A model generated the notes under the pieces. It worked only from the letters and a program-made list of their open reading frames with translations, had not been told where the DNA came from and did no database searches. The position numbers and the translations under genes are program-made. Positions 34,237 to 45,453 of a stretch of DNA of 64,000 bases are shown one piece after another (position 1 is the stretch's first letter; every line of letters starts with the position of its first letter). This DNA is from Voacanga thouarsii (lineage: Eukaryota > Streptophyta > Magnoliopsida > Gentianales > Apocynaceae): assembly GCA_026120185.1 (NCBI GenBank), contig JANUWF010001783.1:1891001-1955000 (forward strand), written 5' to 3'.

Positions 34237-34800
34237 GATCCATATTTGTTTAAGTGTTGTGCGGACCAAATTATTCGTAGATGCGTGGACTATAAGGATG
34301 GCGAAAATATTCTAAGACATTGTCATAAACGAATTGTTGGAGGCCACTACTAAGCCAACAACACTGCACGAAATGTGCTTAAGTCCGAATTCTATTAGCC
34401 CACGTTGTTCAAAGATGCCCGCAAGTTTGTTCAAAGTTGTAATAGGTGTCAACGTACAGGTCATACCTCTAAATTCAATGAGATGCCATTACAAATTTTT
34501 CAAACTTGTGAAGTATTCGACCCATATTTGTTTAAGTGTTGTGTAGACCAAATCATTTGTAGATGCGTGGACTCTAAGGAAGGCGAAAATATTCTAAGAT
34601 ATTGTCATGAAGGAATTGCTGGAGGCCACTACCAAGCTAACAACACTGCACGAAAGGTGCTTGACTCCGGATTCTATTGGCCCACATTATTCCAAGATGC
34701 CCGCAAGTTTGTTCAAAGTTGGAATAGGTGTCAACGTACAGGTAATATCTCTAAATCTAATGAGATGCCATTACAAATTTTTCAAGCTTGTAAAGTATTT
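34237..34800 (+). repeat. Tandem duplication of the integrase zinc-finger region (2 x 282 bp)
   Basis: 34237-34518 and 34519-34800 are in-frame copies (94 codons each), starting DPYLFKCC and ending [10 protein letters not shown] or LQIFQACKVF. By hand I count about 29 differences (about 90% identity). Copy 1 keeps the CNRC Cys pair but has two stops; copy 2 has no stop but Cys to Trp (WNRC). Both keep HCH and GGHY. E1 has a single copy at the same place. Confidence 0.92.
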
Positions 34801-35697
34801 GATTGTTAGGGGATAGACTTTATAGGGCCTTTCCCTAGTTCTTTGGGGAATAAATATATTTTGGTGGCCATGGATTATGTGTCTAAATGGGTAGAAGCCC
34901 ATGCATTACCCACTAATGATGCACGAGTTGTGGTAAGATTTTTGAAAAAACTTTTCACCCAGTTTGGTATGCCTAAAGTGCTCATTAATGATAGAGGGAC
35001 TTATTTTTGTAATACACAAGTGGAAAAAGTTCTCAAACACCTAGGTGTGAACCATAGGTTGGCCACCCCCTATCATCCCCAAACAAGTGGACAGGTTAAA
35101 GTGGTTAATAGAGAACTCAAACGAATCTTGGAAAAAACTGTTAACCACACTCGGAAGGATTGGAGCCTAAAACTAGACAACACTCTTTGGGCATACAGGA
35201 CAGCCTTTAAGACACCAATTGGCACGACTCCATTTTGGTTAGTTTATTCCAAAGCATGTCACTTACCTGCTGAAATTGAGCATAAAGCTTATTGGGCTAT
35301 TAAACTTGTTAATCTTGATCTTAAGTCTGTTGGTAAGTCTAGGTTGCTTCAACTAACTGCCTTGGAAGAATTGTGGGCGGAGGTTTATGATACTTCAATG
35401 CGATATAAGGAGCGGGTAAAAAAATGGCATGATAAGCATATCACTCAACAACATGAATTTAAGAAAGGCGATCAAATGTTGCTTTTCAATTCTCGTTTAA
35501 GACTCTTTCCAGGGAAATTGAAATCAAGGTGGTGGGGACCCTACAAGGTAAGTAAGATATTCCCCTTTGGCACCCTTGAAATCACTCACCCCACTATGGG
35601 CACCTTCAAAGTCAATGGCAATCGCGTAAAATGCTATGTAGGTGAGGGTCTTCCCGACCCCGAGCAAGTGGAGATGCTCTTCGACGCTGCCACGTAG
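34801..35697 (+). pseudogene. Integrase core and C-terminus of element A
   Basis: After DC a TAG replaces the usual Trp codon (34807-34809), then [20 protein letters not shown]. The main frame 34843-35697 (284 codons) is open. Catalytic residues: Asp in GIDF, Asp in LINDRGTYFCN, Glu in [58 protein letters not shown] and the C-terminal GPYKV domain follow, ending LFDAAT. No chromodomain, consistent with Athila/Tat. One of the best-kept frames in the window. Confidence 0.92.
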
Positions 35698-37461
35698 ACA
35701 TCTATGGTTTATTATGAGGCAGTTGTTTGTCTGTACTATTTTCTTTCTTTTATTTTTGATTAAATTTCTTTTCTAATATTTATGCTTTGGTGTGCTCTTT
35801 TGTATTTTTCCTTTTAGGTACTTTGCCAATGCCTCGTTCTTCAAGCATTCTGATCTTGTACAGCATATTGCACCATCTATGGTAATATTGACTTTCTTAT
35901 CTCTTCTCTTTTATATTTTTGATCCCATGGCATTATTTCTTTCTTGTTATATTTATTTGGCCATTGAGGACAATGTTTAGTTTAAGTGTGAGGGAGTGAT
36001 TCAATTGAAAACTCTACTATTCATATACTTTATCCTTCTTGTGAACAACGAGCAAAATTTTCAAAATTTTTTCTGACTTTCTTTGAGATTTCAAGCTGTA
36101 TTTTTAGTGTATATCTTTATGATGGATTATAGAGCATATGTTCTAGATCATTTATGGCTTATGCATGACTTTTTGCACGCACTTAGACGAAGTAGTTCTT
36201 AATCAAATGCTTTACATTATTCTTAAACCTGTTTTTCTAATAAAATTAATGAAGCATTCTAGAACTTACTTGAATACCTTTCGAGGCGAAATAAGAAAGA
36301 CAGTCATGATTTAACTTAGGGATAACGGTAATAGGCCTTCTTTGGATAGTTTGAGCTTTTCAAGCCTACCTATTTTTATATTATCCCTAGTGCCTATTTT
36401 GAGCCTAAATTGTTGATTTCTTTCTTTAAAACCTGTCACAATACTTTGTCCATTGCTATTTTTGAGAGCTTGAATAAATTTTCAAATCTTTATGCTCTTA
36501 ATGGACAAAAGTATATGTACGAGAATGTTGAGGGAGAGTACTTGGAGAAAGATCATGACTCGTTACTTGCAGTCATGTATCAAGAGTTTAGTTAAGCTAG
36601 AAAGAGAAAAGAAAACAAGGAAAGAGAAGAAAAAGAAAAGAGAGAATGAACATAAGAAACGAAAAGAAAAAGCTGGTAGAAAAGATGGAAAGGAAGAAAA
36701 TGAGAAAGAAAAGAATAGCAACAGTGAAAGACAAAAGAAGTAAAAAAAAAGAAAGAAAAGATTTTTTTTTTTTTGAAAGAAAAAAAGAAAAGAAAGATCA
36801 CAAAAGAAATGGTGATTGAGCTGTAAAAAGTTGAGTTCATGACAAGTCCCTGATACCATTGCTGAAAATTTGAGTGATCTTGTGAAAAACATAGAGAAGA
36901 GTTGATGAAAAGAAAAAAAGAAGAAAAAAATGTGAGATTTGCTTGAGTTGAACCGTAATTGCTAAATAAGGTTATGGTTTTGATTTATCTTGGAATAGGA
37001 GAGCAAGATAAGTTGGAAATTGTTTATACATTTTGTTTATCCTTTTCTTGCGAACTTTCATCTTCTTTGACATTTGAATTTCCTATATCATTCGTTTGAT
37101 AAACTACATTACAAGCCTTTAGCCTTGCATTACAAGCTTAAAAGCCCTACTTGATCTAAGTAGAATCATGATATGTCTTGGATTAGTGGAGAGAGTTTAT
37201 GAAAAGTAAGCTTATGTAATGCATAATCTTTTTGAACTAAATTCTTTCCAATGGTTTGAGAATATTTTCAAGTATTGGGATGGTTCTACTAAGTCATTAT
37301 TCACTTACATAAGTCTTTCATTTGTTGTGAAAGATGTAGTAGCATGTGCTTTATGTTCTTCAATGAAGAAAGCGTTAAAGATATTGTTTTGAAATTGATT
37401 GAATTAAACTTTGTATTTTCCTACTTATCTTTGATACTTTTCTTGAGGACAAGCAAAGACC
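35698..37461 (+). other. 3' untranslated interior of element A
   Basis: 1.76 kb, homologous to about 3990-5590 of A-NA. Contains the second PPT-like block GGCCATTGAGGACAATG...TTTAAGTGTGAGGGAG (35964-35998) and a GA-rich purine tract (36593-36930). Its short ORFs (e.g. 36492-36743) are composition artefacts. No env-like reading frame. Confidence 0.75.
36593..36930 (+). repeat. GA-rich polypurine tract, element A
   Basis: Counterpart of 4671-5065 in A-NA; almost pure A/G on the plus strand with a short T-run (36763-36774). Confidence 0.65.
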
Positions 37462-37478
37462 TAAGTGTGGGGGGAATA
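37462..37478 (+). promoter_or_regulatory. Polypurine tract of element A
   Basis: TAAGTGTGGGGGGAATA directly before TGATAGGGG, preceded by TTGAGGACAAGCAAAG as in A-NA. Confidence 0.87.
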
Positions 37479-39013
37479 TGATAGGGGCTAAACTAGTCAT
37501 ATTTTTCCTAGTTATTTGAGGTTCTTTTCTGATACATTTTGTTCAATAACTAGTCATATTACTTCATATTTGAGATTTTACTCTTGGAAAGGTATTTTAT
37601 GAATTATTTCAGATTTTAAGGGTAAAAAAAAGCAAAAACATTGCAAAACAGAATAGAGGAGGCGCCGGCCAGGACAGAGGAGCCGGCGCTGGCCATGCAC
37701 TGGTGGCACGAACTTCGAGACGATAAAAAATTGTTGAACCAGGACCGAACAGAACCAAACTGACGCCAACTCCAGTAGCTAAGGTGGCACCGACTGCACT
37801 CTAGATAACATTGCATGGAAATCAAGAAAAAATCGGTGAACAACTAGAGAAACAGAACACAACCGGCGCTGGCTCCAGCAGCCTAGGCAGCAGCAACTAT
37901 GCCCTGAGGAAAAGATGGGATCTTGATTTTTCACGCTATTTTTGATAATCTGTGGAGTTTTAATATCTTCCTACTTCTACTTGGCCAAGCACCTTACACC
38001 AATGAGTTTAGGCACTTCCTAAACCTATAAATAGATGGAAACCACAATAGAAAAGGAGAGAATTCATTGATCATCATAGAACATCGCTCAAATCAAATGA
38101 GGAATTCTCTAATTCAAGGAGGGTTGTGCAAGCAGGTCTTCAAAGGAAGAAGAAGGAGGCTTGTCTATGAGCTCTTTCTTTTACTTTGTTTTCTTTTTCT
38201 TGAACAATGATATATTAACCGTTTTATTGTAATTTGACATTATTTTTTGTATTCATGATTTTTAGAATTATTTGATCTTTTGATTAATTGGTTGTTTTTC
38301 TTGGTATTTAATTACTTGGGCATATTATGAGATTAGTTGGCTGTTTCTTTTCATTAACTTGCTAGACCAAAGAGGTTGATGGTAGTTTCAATTGATTAAT
38401 TTTAGATTTATTGGCTGTTAACTTTCTAGACCAAAGAGGTTAATTATTGAGGATTGAGTAATTAAAGGTTAATTGATGTCTGCCAGACCAAGGATTCATT
38501 GATTAATTTCATGCTTTAAATTTGCCAGATCAAGGAAATTTAATCAAGGATTGTGTTTAATACGTCTTTTGGATGAATTAGTTGAGATAGACCAAGTGAT
38601 GCTAATTTCTCAAGAGAATAGTGATTTCACGGATTGACCAAAGAAGTGAATCTATCTAAATCCTTCATGGTGCCAATAGAATAATTAATTATGATAATGA
38701 TTAGGTACTTTAAGATCATGTTTGTTGAAATAATAGTTTAAGTTACATATTTCTCCATCCTTGACATGTATATATTTTTATTTTTTATTTTATTTTGTTT
38801 TATTTTTCACGTTATTGAGTCGGTTAAACAATGAAAGAAAATGGATTAATGTCTACTTGTTCCTTGAGGATCAACACTTGTTTGAACCCTATGCTATGTT
38901 AATGATAAGTACACTTGCTCATATGTGTAATTTGGAGTTAACGTTTTAATTTAAACTTAATTGGGAATGTGCTTATTTTTATATAATTTTGATACCCAAA
39001 TAAATATGCATCA
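37479..39013 (+). repeat. 3' LTR of element A (1535 bp)
   Basis: TGATAGGGGCTAAACTAG to ATGCATCA, then TSD TTGGT. Shows the empty site for the solo LTR of the 5' copy (TTCTTGAACAATGATAT near 38205). TATA-like box near 38029. The ORFs on either strand are incidental. Confidence 0.93.
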
Positions 39014-39018
39014 TTGGT

Positions 39019-39446
39019 CTTCTTCTTCTATAAATTATCCCCCATGAATTAAAAATTTTAAAACTCATATGTTAAGGAGTACATTGGTCGAAAAACTCTC
39101 TTCATGTTAAGGTAAATTTTACCCTCTTGAATTTATTGGCATTTTGTATATGTCTTTTTGAGGAAAAATTTACTAGACAGGGACATATCTTTGTTGAGTT
39201 TATTTAGTGGAAGAAAAATGCATAGAATGGATTGTAAGACTTGTGATTGCTTCTAAAGGTGAGCTATGTATTTTTTCTGAATTTTTGCCAATCTGGACAT
39301 CTTGGAAAATAGAACCTTCTTGTGATATTTTGCCGTGATGATTGAAGATTGGTTGACATTGTACTTTTGCTATCTACGTTGGATATTCTTCTTGTTTTTC
39401 TTGAGCATCAAAATGTCTGGAAAAGTTCTTCACTAAAAAGAGAACC
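39019..39446 (+). other. B+ interior, right part
   Basis: No homology recognised to other parts of the window and no domain. It joins straight onto the 3' end of a B LTR, so a deletion removed the PPT and most of the 3' LTR. Confidence 0.5.
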
Positions 39447-39716
39447 AATTACATATTTTCACATCCTTAGTTGTATATATTTATTTATTTATATTGTTTT
39501 TCTTTTCTCACTTTATTTGGGTTGGTTAAACAATGAAAGAAAAGTGATTAGTGTGTACTTGTTCCTATGATGATCAATATTCGTTAATTCACTGTACTAC
39601 GCTTGCGATGAGTATACTTGCTCACATGTGTATTTTGGGATTAATGTTTTAATTAAAACTTGATTAAGGGGTGAATTTAAAATTAATAATTTTATATACC
39701 CAAAATTTATGCATCG
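39447..39716 (+). repeat. Truncated 3' LTR of B+ (last ~270 bp)
   Basis: ATTACATATTTTCACATCCT to ATGCATCG, homologous to 26578-26840. The first ~1.65 kb of the LTR is missing. Confidence 0.8.
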
Positions 39717-39749
39717 CTAGAAAAATATATGTAAATTTAAACCCTATCA

Positions 39750-40349
39750 CATTCCCCCACACTTGAATCTTTGGTTGTCCTCAAGCAAAATACTTAAGAC
39801 AAGGCACAAAAAACAAATTAGCTCTTCTCAAATTCATCCACAACAAAGTCATAATTTCTTTTTCAACATTAGATAGAAATTTATCATTCATTTAACCTTT
39901 TGAAAATCTTTGTTAACTCATGCATTAAATCAAAAATGTCAAGACCCTTAAAATTAAGTTTAACAAGTTTATATTCTAGTCTAAGAAAATTCTTTCACCT
40001 TCCAAGCCAAGACATTGATAACACAAATCATTCAAGTTAGGCCGTCTTCCATATTCAAGATTCATAGAAACTAATTTACGCAACTTTAAGTAGTGAATAA
40101 AGAAACACTCAATTATTATTATTTTTTTTAAGATGACTTAGGGAATTTAGCCTCAAGAAAGTGGATTTCTCTTCACTAACCGTATTGGTCCCCTTTTCAT
40201 CATCAACATTTTTCAACATTTTTTTCTTTCTTTTCTTACCCTCAGTGCCAAAAACTCGAGTGTTTTTTTGTCATCAAATATTGCTCAGTGCACTCTCTTA
40301 AAGCTATTTCGAGTGTTTCCAATAATGCCCATCTTCGGCAACGGCATAA
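39750..40349 (-). other. Complete interior of B-: PPT, short spacer, PBS
   Basis: On the minus strand the PBS is at 40349-40332 (TTATGCCGTTGCCGAAGA, 13 of 18 to the tRNA-Asp type). The spacer resembles the E1 3' interior (8074 onward) in its last ~450 bp, with TTGAGGACAACCAAAG, and the PPT CAAGTGTGGGGGAATG is at 39765-39750. No ORF. Confidence 0.8.
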
Positions 40350-40355
40350 AAAACT

Positions 40356-42299
40356 TGATGCGTGTTTTTAGTATAGAAAATATTACCAACAAAGTCCACC
40401 AACAATAAAGCTTTAATTAAAATACTAATCACCAAAACCACACATATGGGCAAGTATACACATCATATAGTATAGGGAATAGTAAGTATCGAATCCATAG
40501 GAACTGAGGCCCCACCTTACTTTACTCAAAACTTTATTATTTAGCTAATAAAATAAGAAGAGAATAAAAAGGAAAATTAAAGATAAAAATATATATAACT
40601 TAAGGAGAAAAGAATATGCAATTAGATAAATAGTCTTGAAGACCTGACCATGAATTACACAGCAATTATCAAAATCAATTATTATTTTGGCATCATGCAA
40701 GATTTAAGATAGAATCTAGTTGTTTCCCAATTCATGACTTCACTATCTTTTAGTCAATTTAGTAGATTTTCCATTCAAACCAAAACAATCAAAAGATGCA
40801 TTAAACTCATCCCTCAACAATTATCCCTATACTCTTTGTGATAATGAACATTAAATTAGCCAATAACCTTATATTCTAAACAAAATCAACTAATCTTTAA
40901 TTACCTAAATTCAATTCTTAACCGTCTTTCCCAATCTAGTTAAGATAATAAATAGAGAATTGACTTTGATTAAATTTCATATAACTTTGTTTCCTAAGTT
41001 CATTAGAGTGAAAGACAATTTCATCAACTCACTAAATAAAACAAGTAATCAAATACCGAGAATAACAATCAATCGATCAAAGAACAAAATTAATTCAAAA
41101 TCATAATATCCAAATAAAATTAAAGAATTAAACTTATCATTGTTCAAGAAAAAGAAAACAAAGGAAAGAGATAGGTACTCATAGACAAGCCTTTCAATTT
41201 CCAATGAAAACTCCTCCAAAATCAATGTTCCTTGAGTGATTTCTCTAGAGAAAATGGTAATGCACTCTAAATTATTTGTCTAAGCCTCCATGTGTGCACA
41301 CCTCTTACATACGTGAAGGGACATTATTTATAACCACCAAGACTTCATAAAAGTTATAAAATACAAAGAAGTAATTTCCTAAGAGTTTTTGGTATATTGC
41401 AAGAATCCAAGTCCACCAACTTAATTCACTGAGCCGATCTCGAGCCCCAGAGTCCATCTCTTTCTCTTTTTCAATCAAACCACGAAACCATTAAGCCATT
41501 CTTTTTATTAAAGTCATGAAGCTAAAGCCATGTGTGAGCCATTTCTTTTTTCCCCTTTGATCGAGCTAAACCCAAGCCCAATTCTTCTTTTTTCTTGAAT
41601 TCGGCTCACCCGAGCTGCAAAGCCAAACAGAGCTACTTCTCGAGCCATGAAAATATTTCCCTTTCTCTCTTCTATGAGCCACGAAGGTGATGACTTCTTC
41701 TTTTTTTTTTTTTTTTCTTGCTAAGCCATGGATTCCTCTTTTCTTTTACTGAAATCGGCTCACCCGAGCCGATCTCTTCTTTGTTCTTTGGTGAGCTGCA
41801 GCTTATCTTGTTGCATCCTCCCAAGGATGCCTTCTTATTCTTTTTCTTTTTGTATACTTGTTCTTTTGTTCAATGACCATGAACGCAACATTTCCTTTCT
41901 TAGTCTTCTTGTTGAGCCACAGCTTCTCTTTGTTGAACCCTCCTAATGATGTAATACATCATCCCAAGGATGTTTTCATATTTTACTCATAATCAGCACA
42001 CGTGACCCTTCCACGACTGTGTTGTTTTGTTTCAACTGATCTTGATTTTATTTATTTCTCATTCATTCTCCACACTTGGCCCGGTGGTGGGTCAAGCTTC
42101 TTGGCCTGGTGCCGGGTCTTCACTAGAACTTCTCCAGTTTTACTCTAAATTCACCTATTTTCACATAAAATATAAGAAAAACATTTCTATATATACATAA
42201 AATATCAAATAGGAAGGAATATGACTAGTTATTATATCAAAAGTATCACAAGGTATCCTCAAATAACTAGTTAAATATATGTAAATTTAGGCCCTATCA
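40356..42299 (-). repeat. 5' LTR of B- (1944 bp)
   Basis: Complement of TGATAGGGCC (42299) to CGCATCA (40356). Uninterrupted copy used to define the joined 3' LTR. Contains the hairpin 41754-41773 and, on the minus strand, TATA-like TTATAAATAATG near 41326-41338. A 17-base T-run sits at 41700-41716. Confidence 0.9.
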
Positions 42300-44242
42300 A
42301 GGTTCTACTATAGGACCAATATATTTGTATGTTAGATATATATGTGACTAGTTAGTAAAGACAAACTTATATAAAATAGTTTCTATATTCATGAAAAGAG
42401 AAATTACCCCCTTGTGATTGTCCAGGATAATCTATATAATCTAGGGCCCTAGAAACATAACTTAATATTGTACGCTTTTGGGACACTCCCAAAAATAAAT
42501 GGGTACATATTGGAAGTTATGAATTGTTAGACTAGATATCTAAGGATGGTATATATCATTGAAATAGGTGTTAATACATTTTTCCTATCTCAATGATGGG
42601 TATTACATAGAGAGATATTTTAATCATTACACCTGGAGGTCAAAGACATAGCTATACACAGCATTGTCCTTGGGGTCAATATTTTCTGATGGTGATAATA
42701 AAAAATATTTAAAATATAAAATATAACTATTTTTATAGTAGGAGTATTTTGGTCATTTTAGTAGCTAAAGATGATGTGTCTTTTAGTTCTCACAATAGTC
42801 CATAAGTCCTAATTAATATTGGGTTAAGGAAAATAGTCTTAAGTAAAGTGTGTTTTATTTTATTCGGATAGTTTAATTATTATTGGATTAGAATAAAATA
42901 AAAGGCCCAATAGAGGGAATAAATTAATTATTTGGTTTAGCTAGTTAATTTATTTATTCAGGGCTTGAGCCTAAATAGAATAATTAATATTGGCTTGGGC
43001 CTAAACTAGAATAGCTTTAGAAATTACTTTAGTCCATTTGGGTTAATTAAATTATTTATTTATGGCTTTTATCAGTCCAAGAATAAATGAATAAATTAAA
43101 GGCTAACTCAATAGATTGGAGTGAGGGATCCAAGCACTAGACCTAAGCCTACTTCAGTTTTAGCTAACTAGCTAAGTCTTTTGAGTAGATAGGCTCCAAT
43201 GATGTGTATCTATTAGGGTTTGAAATCCCCGAGAAATAGATACACTTGATCAGTGAGGTTTTGGGTAATCACACATAGATGTAACTCTAGCTAATTGACT
43301 CTCTCTCTCTCTCTCTCCCCTTGAAATTTTTCTTTAGTTTTCCTTGTCTTCTCTAGTAGAAAGGAAAAGGAAGAACATCTTCTTGATACTACTTGTTATC
43401 AAATTATCAAGAGGACTAGAGACCAAAGTTCCTTTGCCTTATTGTTTTTCATAGGCGATATTAGGCAAAGGATATATTCTGAAAGATCATAGATCATGCG
43501 TTCATGCCCAACAGAAGTAGAAGGCTTCTGGGATATTCATTAGAAGCAATGATACAAATACTAGTGGTAGAACATCCAAGCACTACTACGCAGCCTAAGT
43601 AGTCCAAAGGTCTTCCAAAAAACAGAGGTATTATGTTTTAAAAGCTTATGTTGCAATTTTTGAATGCTTTTGTGTGTACTAATTTGCCCCAATCCATTTT
43701 CAATTGGTAGATAACAAATATTGAATTATTTAGTCTGGAATATCCAATTCAATACATTAAAATTAAGTAATCAAATACTAGAAATTGAAATAAAAAAATA
43801 TAAAAGAAATCCAATACAAGAACATAAATTTGGGGTTCATCCCTCAATTATAATTAAAATATTATGAATTAACATTGTCAAAGTAGAATACAAAGAAAAA
43901 GGAAAGAAACCACTCAATGACAAGAAAACTTTGTTCTTGTTCCTTGAGATCTTCTTGAGCAACTCTCTTCTTCTTCTCCAAGATTTTCCATTGATCCTCC
44001 TCCTCTTGGTGTTTTCTTTATTTTGCAATATATGGGTGGCCCTGCTTAATGGTAGTTAGGTGGCACTGCCTGTACCCTATTTTTACCTTGTTCTTGCAGA
44101 AATTTCATTAAATTGTCACCTTCTTTCTAAACTTCGGTCATTCCAACAATTCTGGAAGGTTCAGTAGTAGGAATCAATAGCTATTTGAACATAAGTAAAC
44201 CACAAATGACTCTAAAAATATGCATATGATTGACCCCTATCA

Positions 44243-45037
44243 GAATATCATCAATTTTCCCTTTATGGTAGGCTTGGTATTTTGAATACCTCGTTTTATG
44301 AGAACTTGATATAACAAATGATCTCAATGTCCCTTCAAATCTTAATTCGTACATATCTACCCCCCCCCCTTACTTAAAGGGAAAAAAATTAAAGTACCAA
44401 GTACTTTAATTTTATCAAACAAAGATAAGATAAGACTTTGCGATGAATATTTTTCAATAAATAATGAGAAAATATATCTTTTACTATTTACATAACAAAT
44501 AAAAGGTTTAAAACACTTATGGTCTCAAATCAGTTAGAACTCTTTTGCCATTCTCAAAAACCCTTGATGGATTTACTTTACTTCGTGCAATGAAATTAAT
44601 TACTAAAATTGAACAAAATCTAAAACTTTTAAAGATTCTTTCCTTATTTTTCATAATCTTTATGCCGAAACTAAATGATTTTTTAATGACAACATAATAC
44701 TCTATGCCAATTATTTAACTATGCCGGATTTGTGTGTATGTGTATGTGTATGAATAGGTATAGTTCAATTATTTGATCATTGTTTTCAAAATTCAAACTA
44801 GAGAATAAATTTAAAATTTTGCTTTGAAATAGAATTTAGAAAAACAATGACGCAAAGAATATATTTTCAAAATTGAGCTTATACTACATATATTGGCAAA
44901 GTATATCACATTCTAAAATTAGTTATGTGTTATCAATTCTTCAATTTTATTATGAGACCATTTTGGCAATAAGTAAAAAATCGTTGGTAAATTTTCTTAT
45001 AGCAGTCTAATATTGTTCATATAAACATCACTATACT

Positions 45038-45129
<92 letters not shown>

Positions 45130-45453
45130 GAATACTTTTACCCTTTTTCAAAATATTACCTTTATCATGAGATAAATAATATATTATGTGTCTTATGTTT
45201 TAATCTCTCCTTCTTAAAGCACATATGGTAATATGTACTATATAATTTAACATTTATATTTATATGTGTGTATAAAAGTGCATGAAATTCTTATTGTACG
45301 AAAGAAGAGAGCTTTAAATGAAATATCAATCAATGGCACATATTTTATAAAGTATGGGGGAAAAATGCATAACATGTCCATTATTTATAGAAGTACTCTA
45401 AATTTATTATATTATTGATTACTAAGATTTTCTAATACATGAGAAATATGTCA
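44243..45453. other. Unassigned AT-rich spacer
   Basis: No ORF above background and no LTR termini. C-run near 44361-44370 and a compound microsatellite near its right end. It may be the only non-element sequence in the window, or a remnant too old to recognise. Confidence 0.5.
45041..45125. repeat. Compound (CT)n(AT)n microsatellite
   Basis: About 27 CT units then about 15 AT units. Confidence 0.95.

Larger units (their letters stand above)
27893..39013 (+). mobile_element. Athila-like Ty3-gypsy retrotransposon with decayed gag-pol (element A)
   Basis: LTRs at 27893-30952 (with a nested solo LTR) and 37479-39013. TSD TTGAT (27888-27892) and TTGGT (39014-39018). Interior: tRNA-Asp PBS, shortened gag, protease, RT, RNase H, integrase without chromodomain, then 1.8 kb of untranslated sequence and the PPT. 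About 9.6 kb without the nested solo LTR. Pol order PR-RT-RH-IN identifies Ty3-gypsy, and the motifs and PBS fit the Athila/Tat group. No env-like ORF seen. Confidence 0.93.
24922..39716 (+). mobile_element. Family B element, plus strand (B+), 3'-deleted, enclosing element A
   Basis: Starts TGATAGGGGTT at 24922 and ends GCATCG at 39716 (expected GCATCA). TSD CTAGG (24917-24921) and CTAGA (39717-39721), one mismatch. Full 5' LTR, interior 26841-27892 plus 39019-39446, and only the last ~270 bp of the 3' LTR. No gag or pol. It inserted into the LTR of its own family member B- in opposite orientation. Confidence 0.85.
23085..39749 (-). repeat. 3' LTR of B-, split by B+
   Basis: 23085 (complement of ...CGCATCA) to 24921, continuing 39722-39749 to CCCTATCA. 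About 1865 bp against 1944 bp for the partner LTR. B+ landed about 30 bp from the LTR's TGATAGGG end. On the minus strand a TATA-like TTATAAATAATG maps to about 23960-23972. Confidence 0.85.
23085..42299 (-). mobile_element. Minus-strand LTR element with a 0.6 kb interior (B-), enclosing B+
   Basis: LTR (23085-24921 plus 39722-39749) - interior 39750-40355 - LTR (40356-42299), bounded by the perfect TSD AGGTT (23080-23084 and 42300-42304). On the minus strand it has a PBS (40332-40349) and a PPT (about 39750-39764) but only 606 bp between LTRs, with no coding sequence. A TRIM-like layout but with very long LTRs; fully dependent on helper proteins. Confidence 0.9.
13402..43702 (+). mobile_element. 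Ty1-copia retrotransposon enclosing a five-element nest
   Basis: LTRs start TGTTGGAAT (13402 and 22578) and end ATCCACTTTCA (15323) or ATCCATTTTCA (43702). Perfect TSD ATTGG at 13397-13401 and 43703-43707. The PBS matches initiator Met tRNA and gag, PR, IN, RT, RNase H follow in copia order. The 3' LTR is interrupted by B- (23085-42299), and a chromovirus-like solo LTR sits after pol. Without nested DNA the element is about 9.4 kb. Confidence 0.93.
22578..43702 (+). repeat. 3' LTR of copia element, split by B-
   Basis: 22578-23084 continues at 42305-43702 after removal of the nested block and one TSD copy. The joined sequence follows the 5' LTR (about 13402-13907, then 13908-15323). The (CT)n homologous to 14895-14936 is at about 43299-43317. 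Ends ATCCATTTTCA at 43702. Confidence 0.92.
12718..44242 (-). repeat. 5' LTR of a minus-strand Athila-like element (family C), split by the copia nest
   Basis: Two pieces, 12718-13401 and 43708-44242, join across the copia insertion to give about 1.22 kb. On the minus strand it starts TGATAGGGGTCAATC (44242) and ends near 12718 next to the PBS. Segment 12719-12850 resembles the start of the B- LTR (40356 onward). Its 44242 end differs from the E1 3' LTR (8073 end) after TGATAGGGG, so it is probably not the partner LTR of E1. Confidence 0.65.

Noticed and set aside
36492..36892. Lys/Glu-rich plus and Phe-rich minus ORFs
   Set aside because: Same purine-tract effect as in A-NA; no domain.
35698..37461. 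Env-like gene after integrase, as in some Athila elements
   Set aside because: No frame above about 80 codons with a signal peptide or membrane segment; the open frames are low-complexity.
45041..45125. Possible CRISPR or satellite array
   Set aside because: Plain dinucleotide microsatellite; no spaced repeats of CRISPR type, and the organism is a plant.
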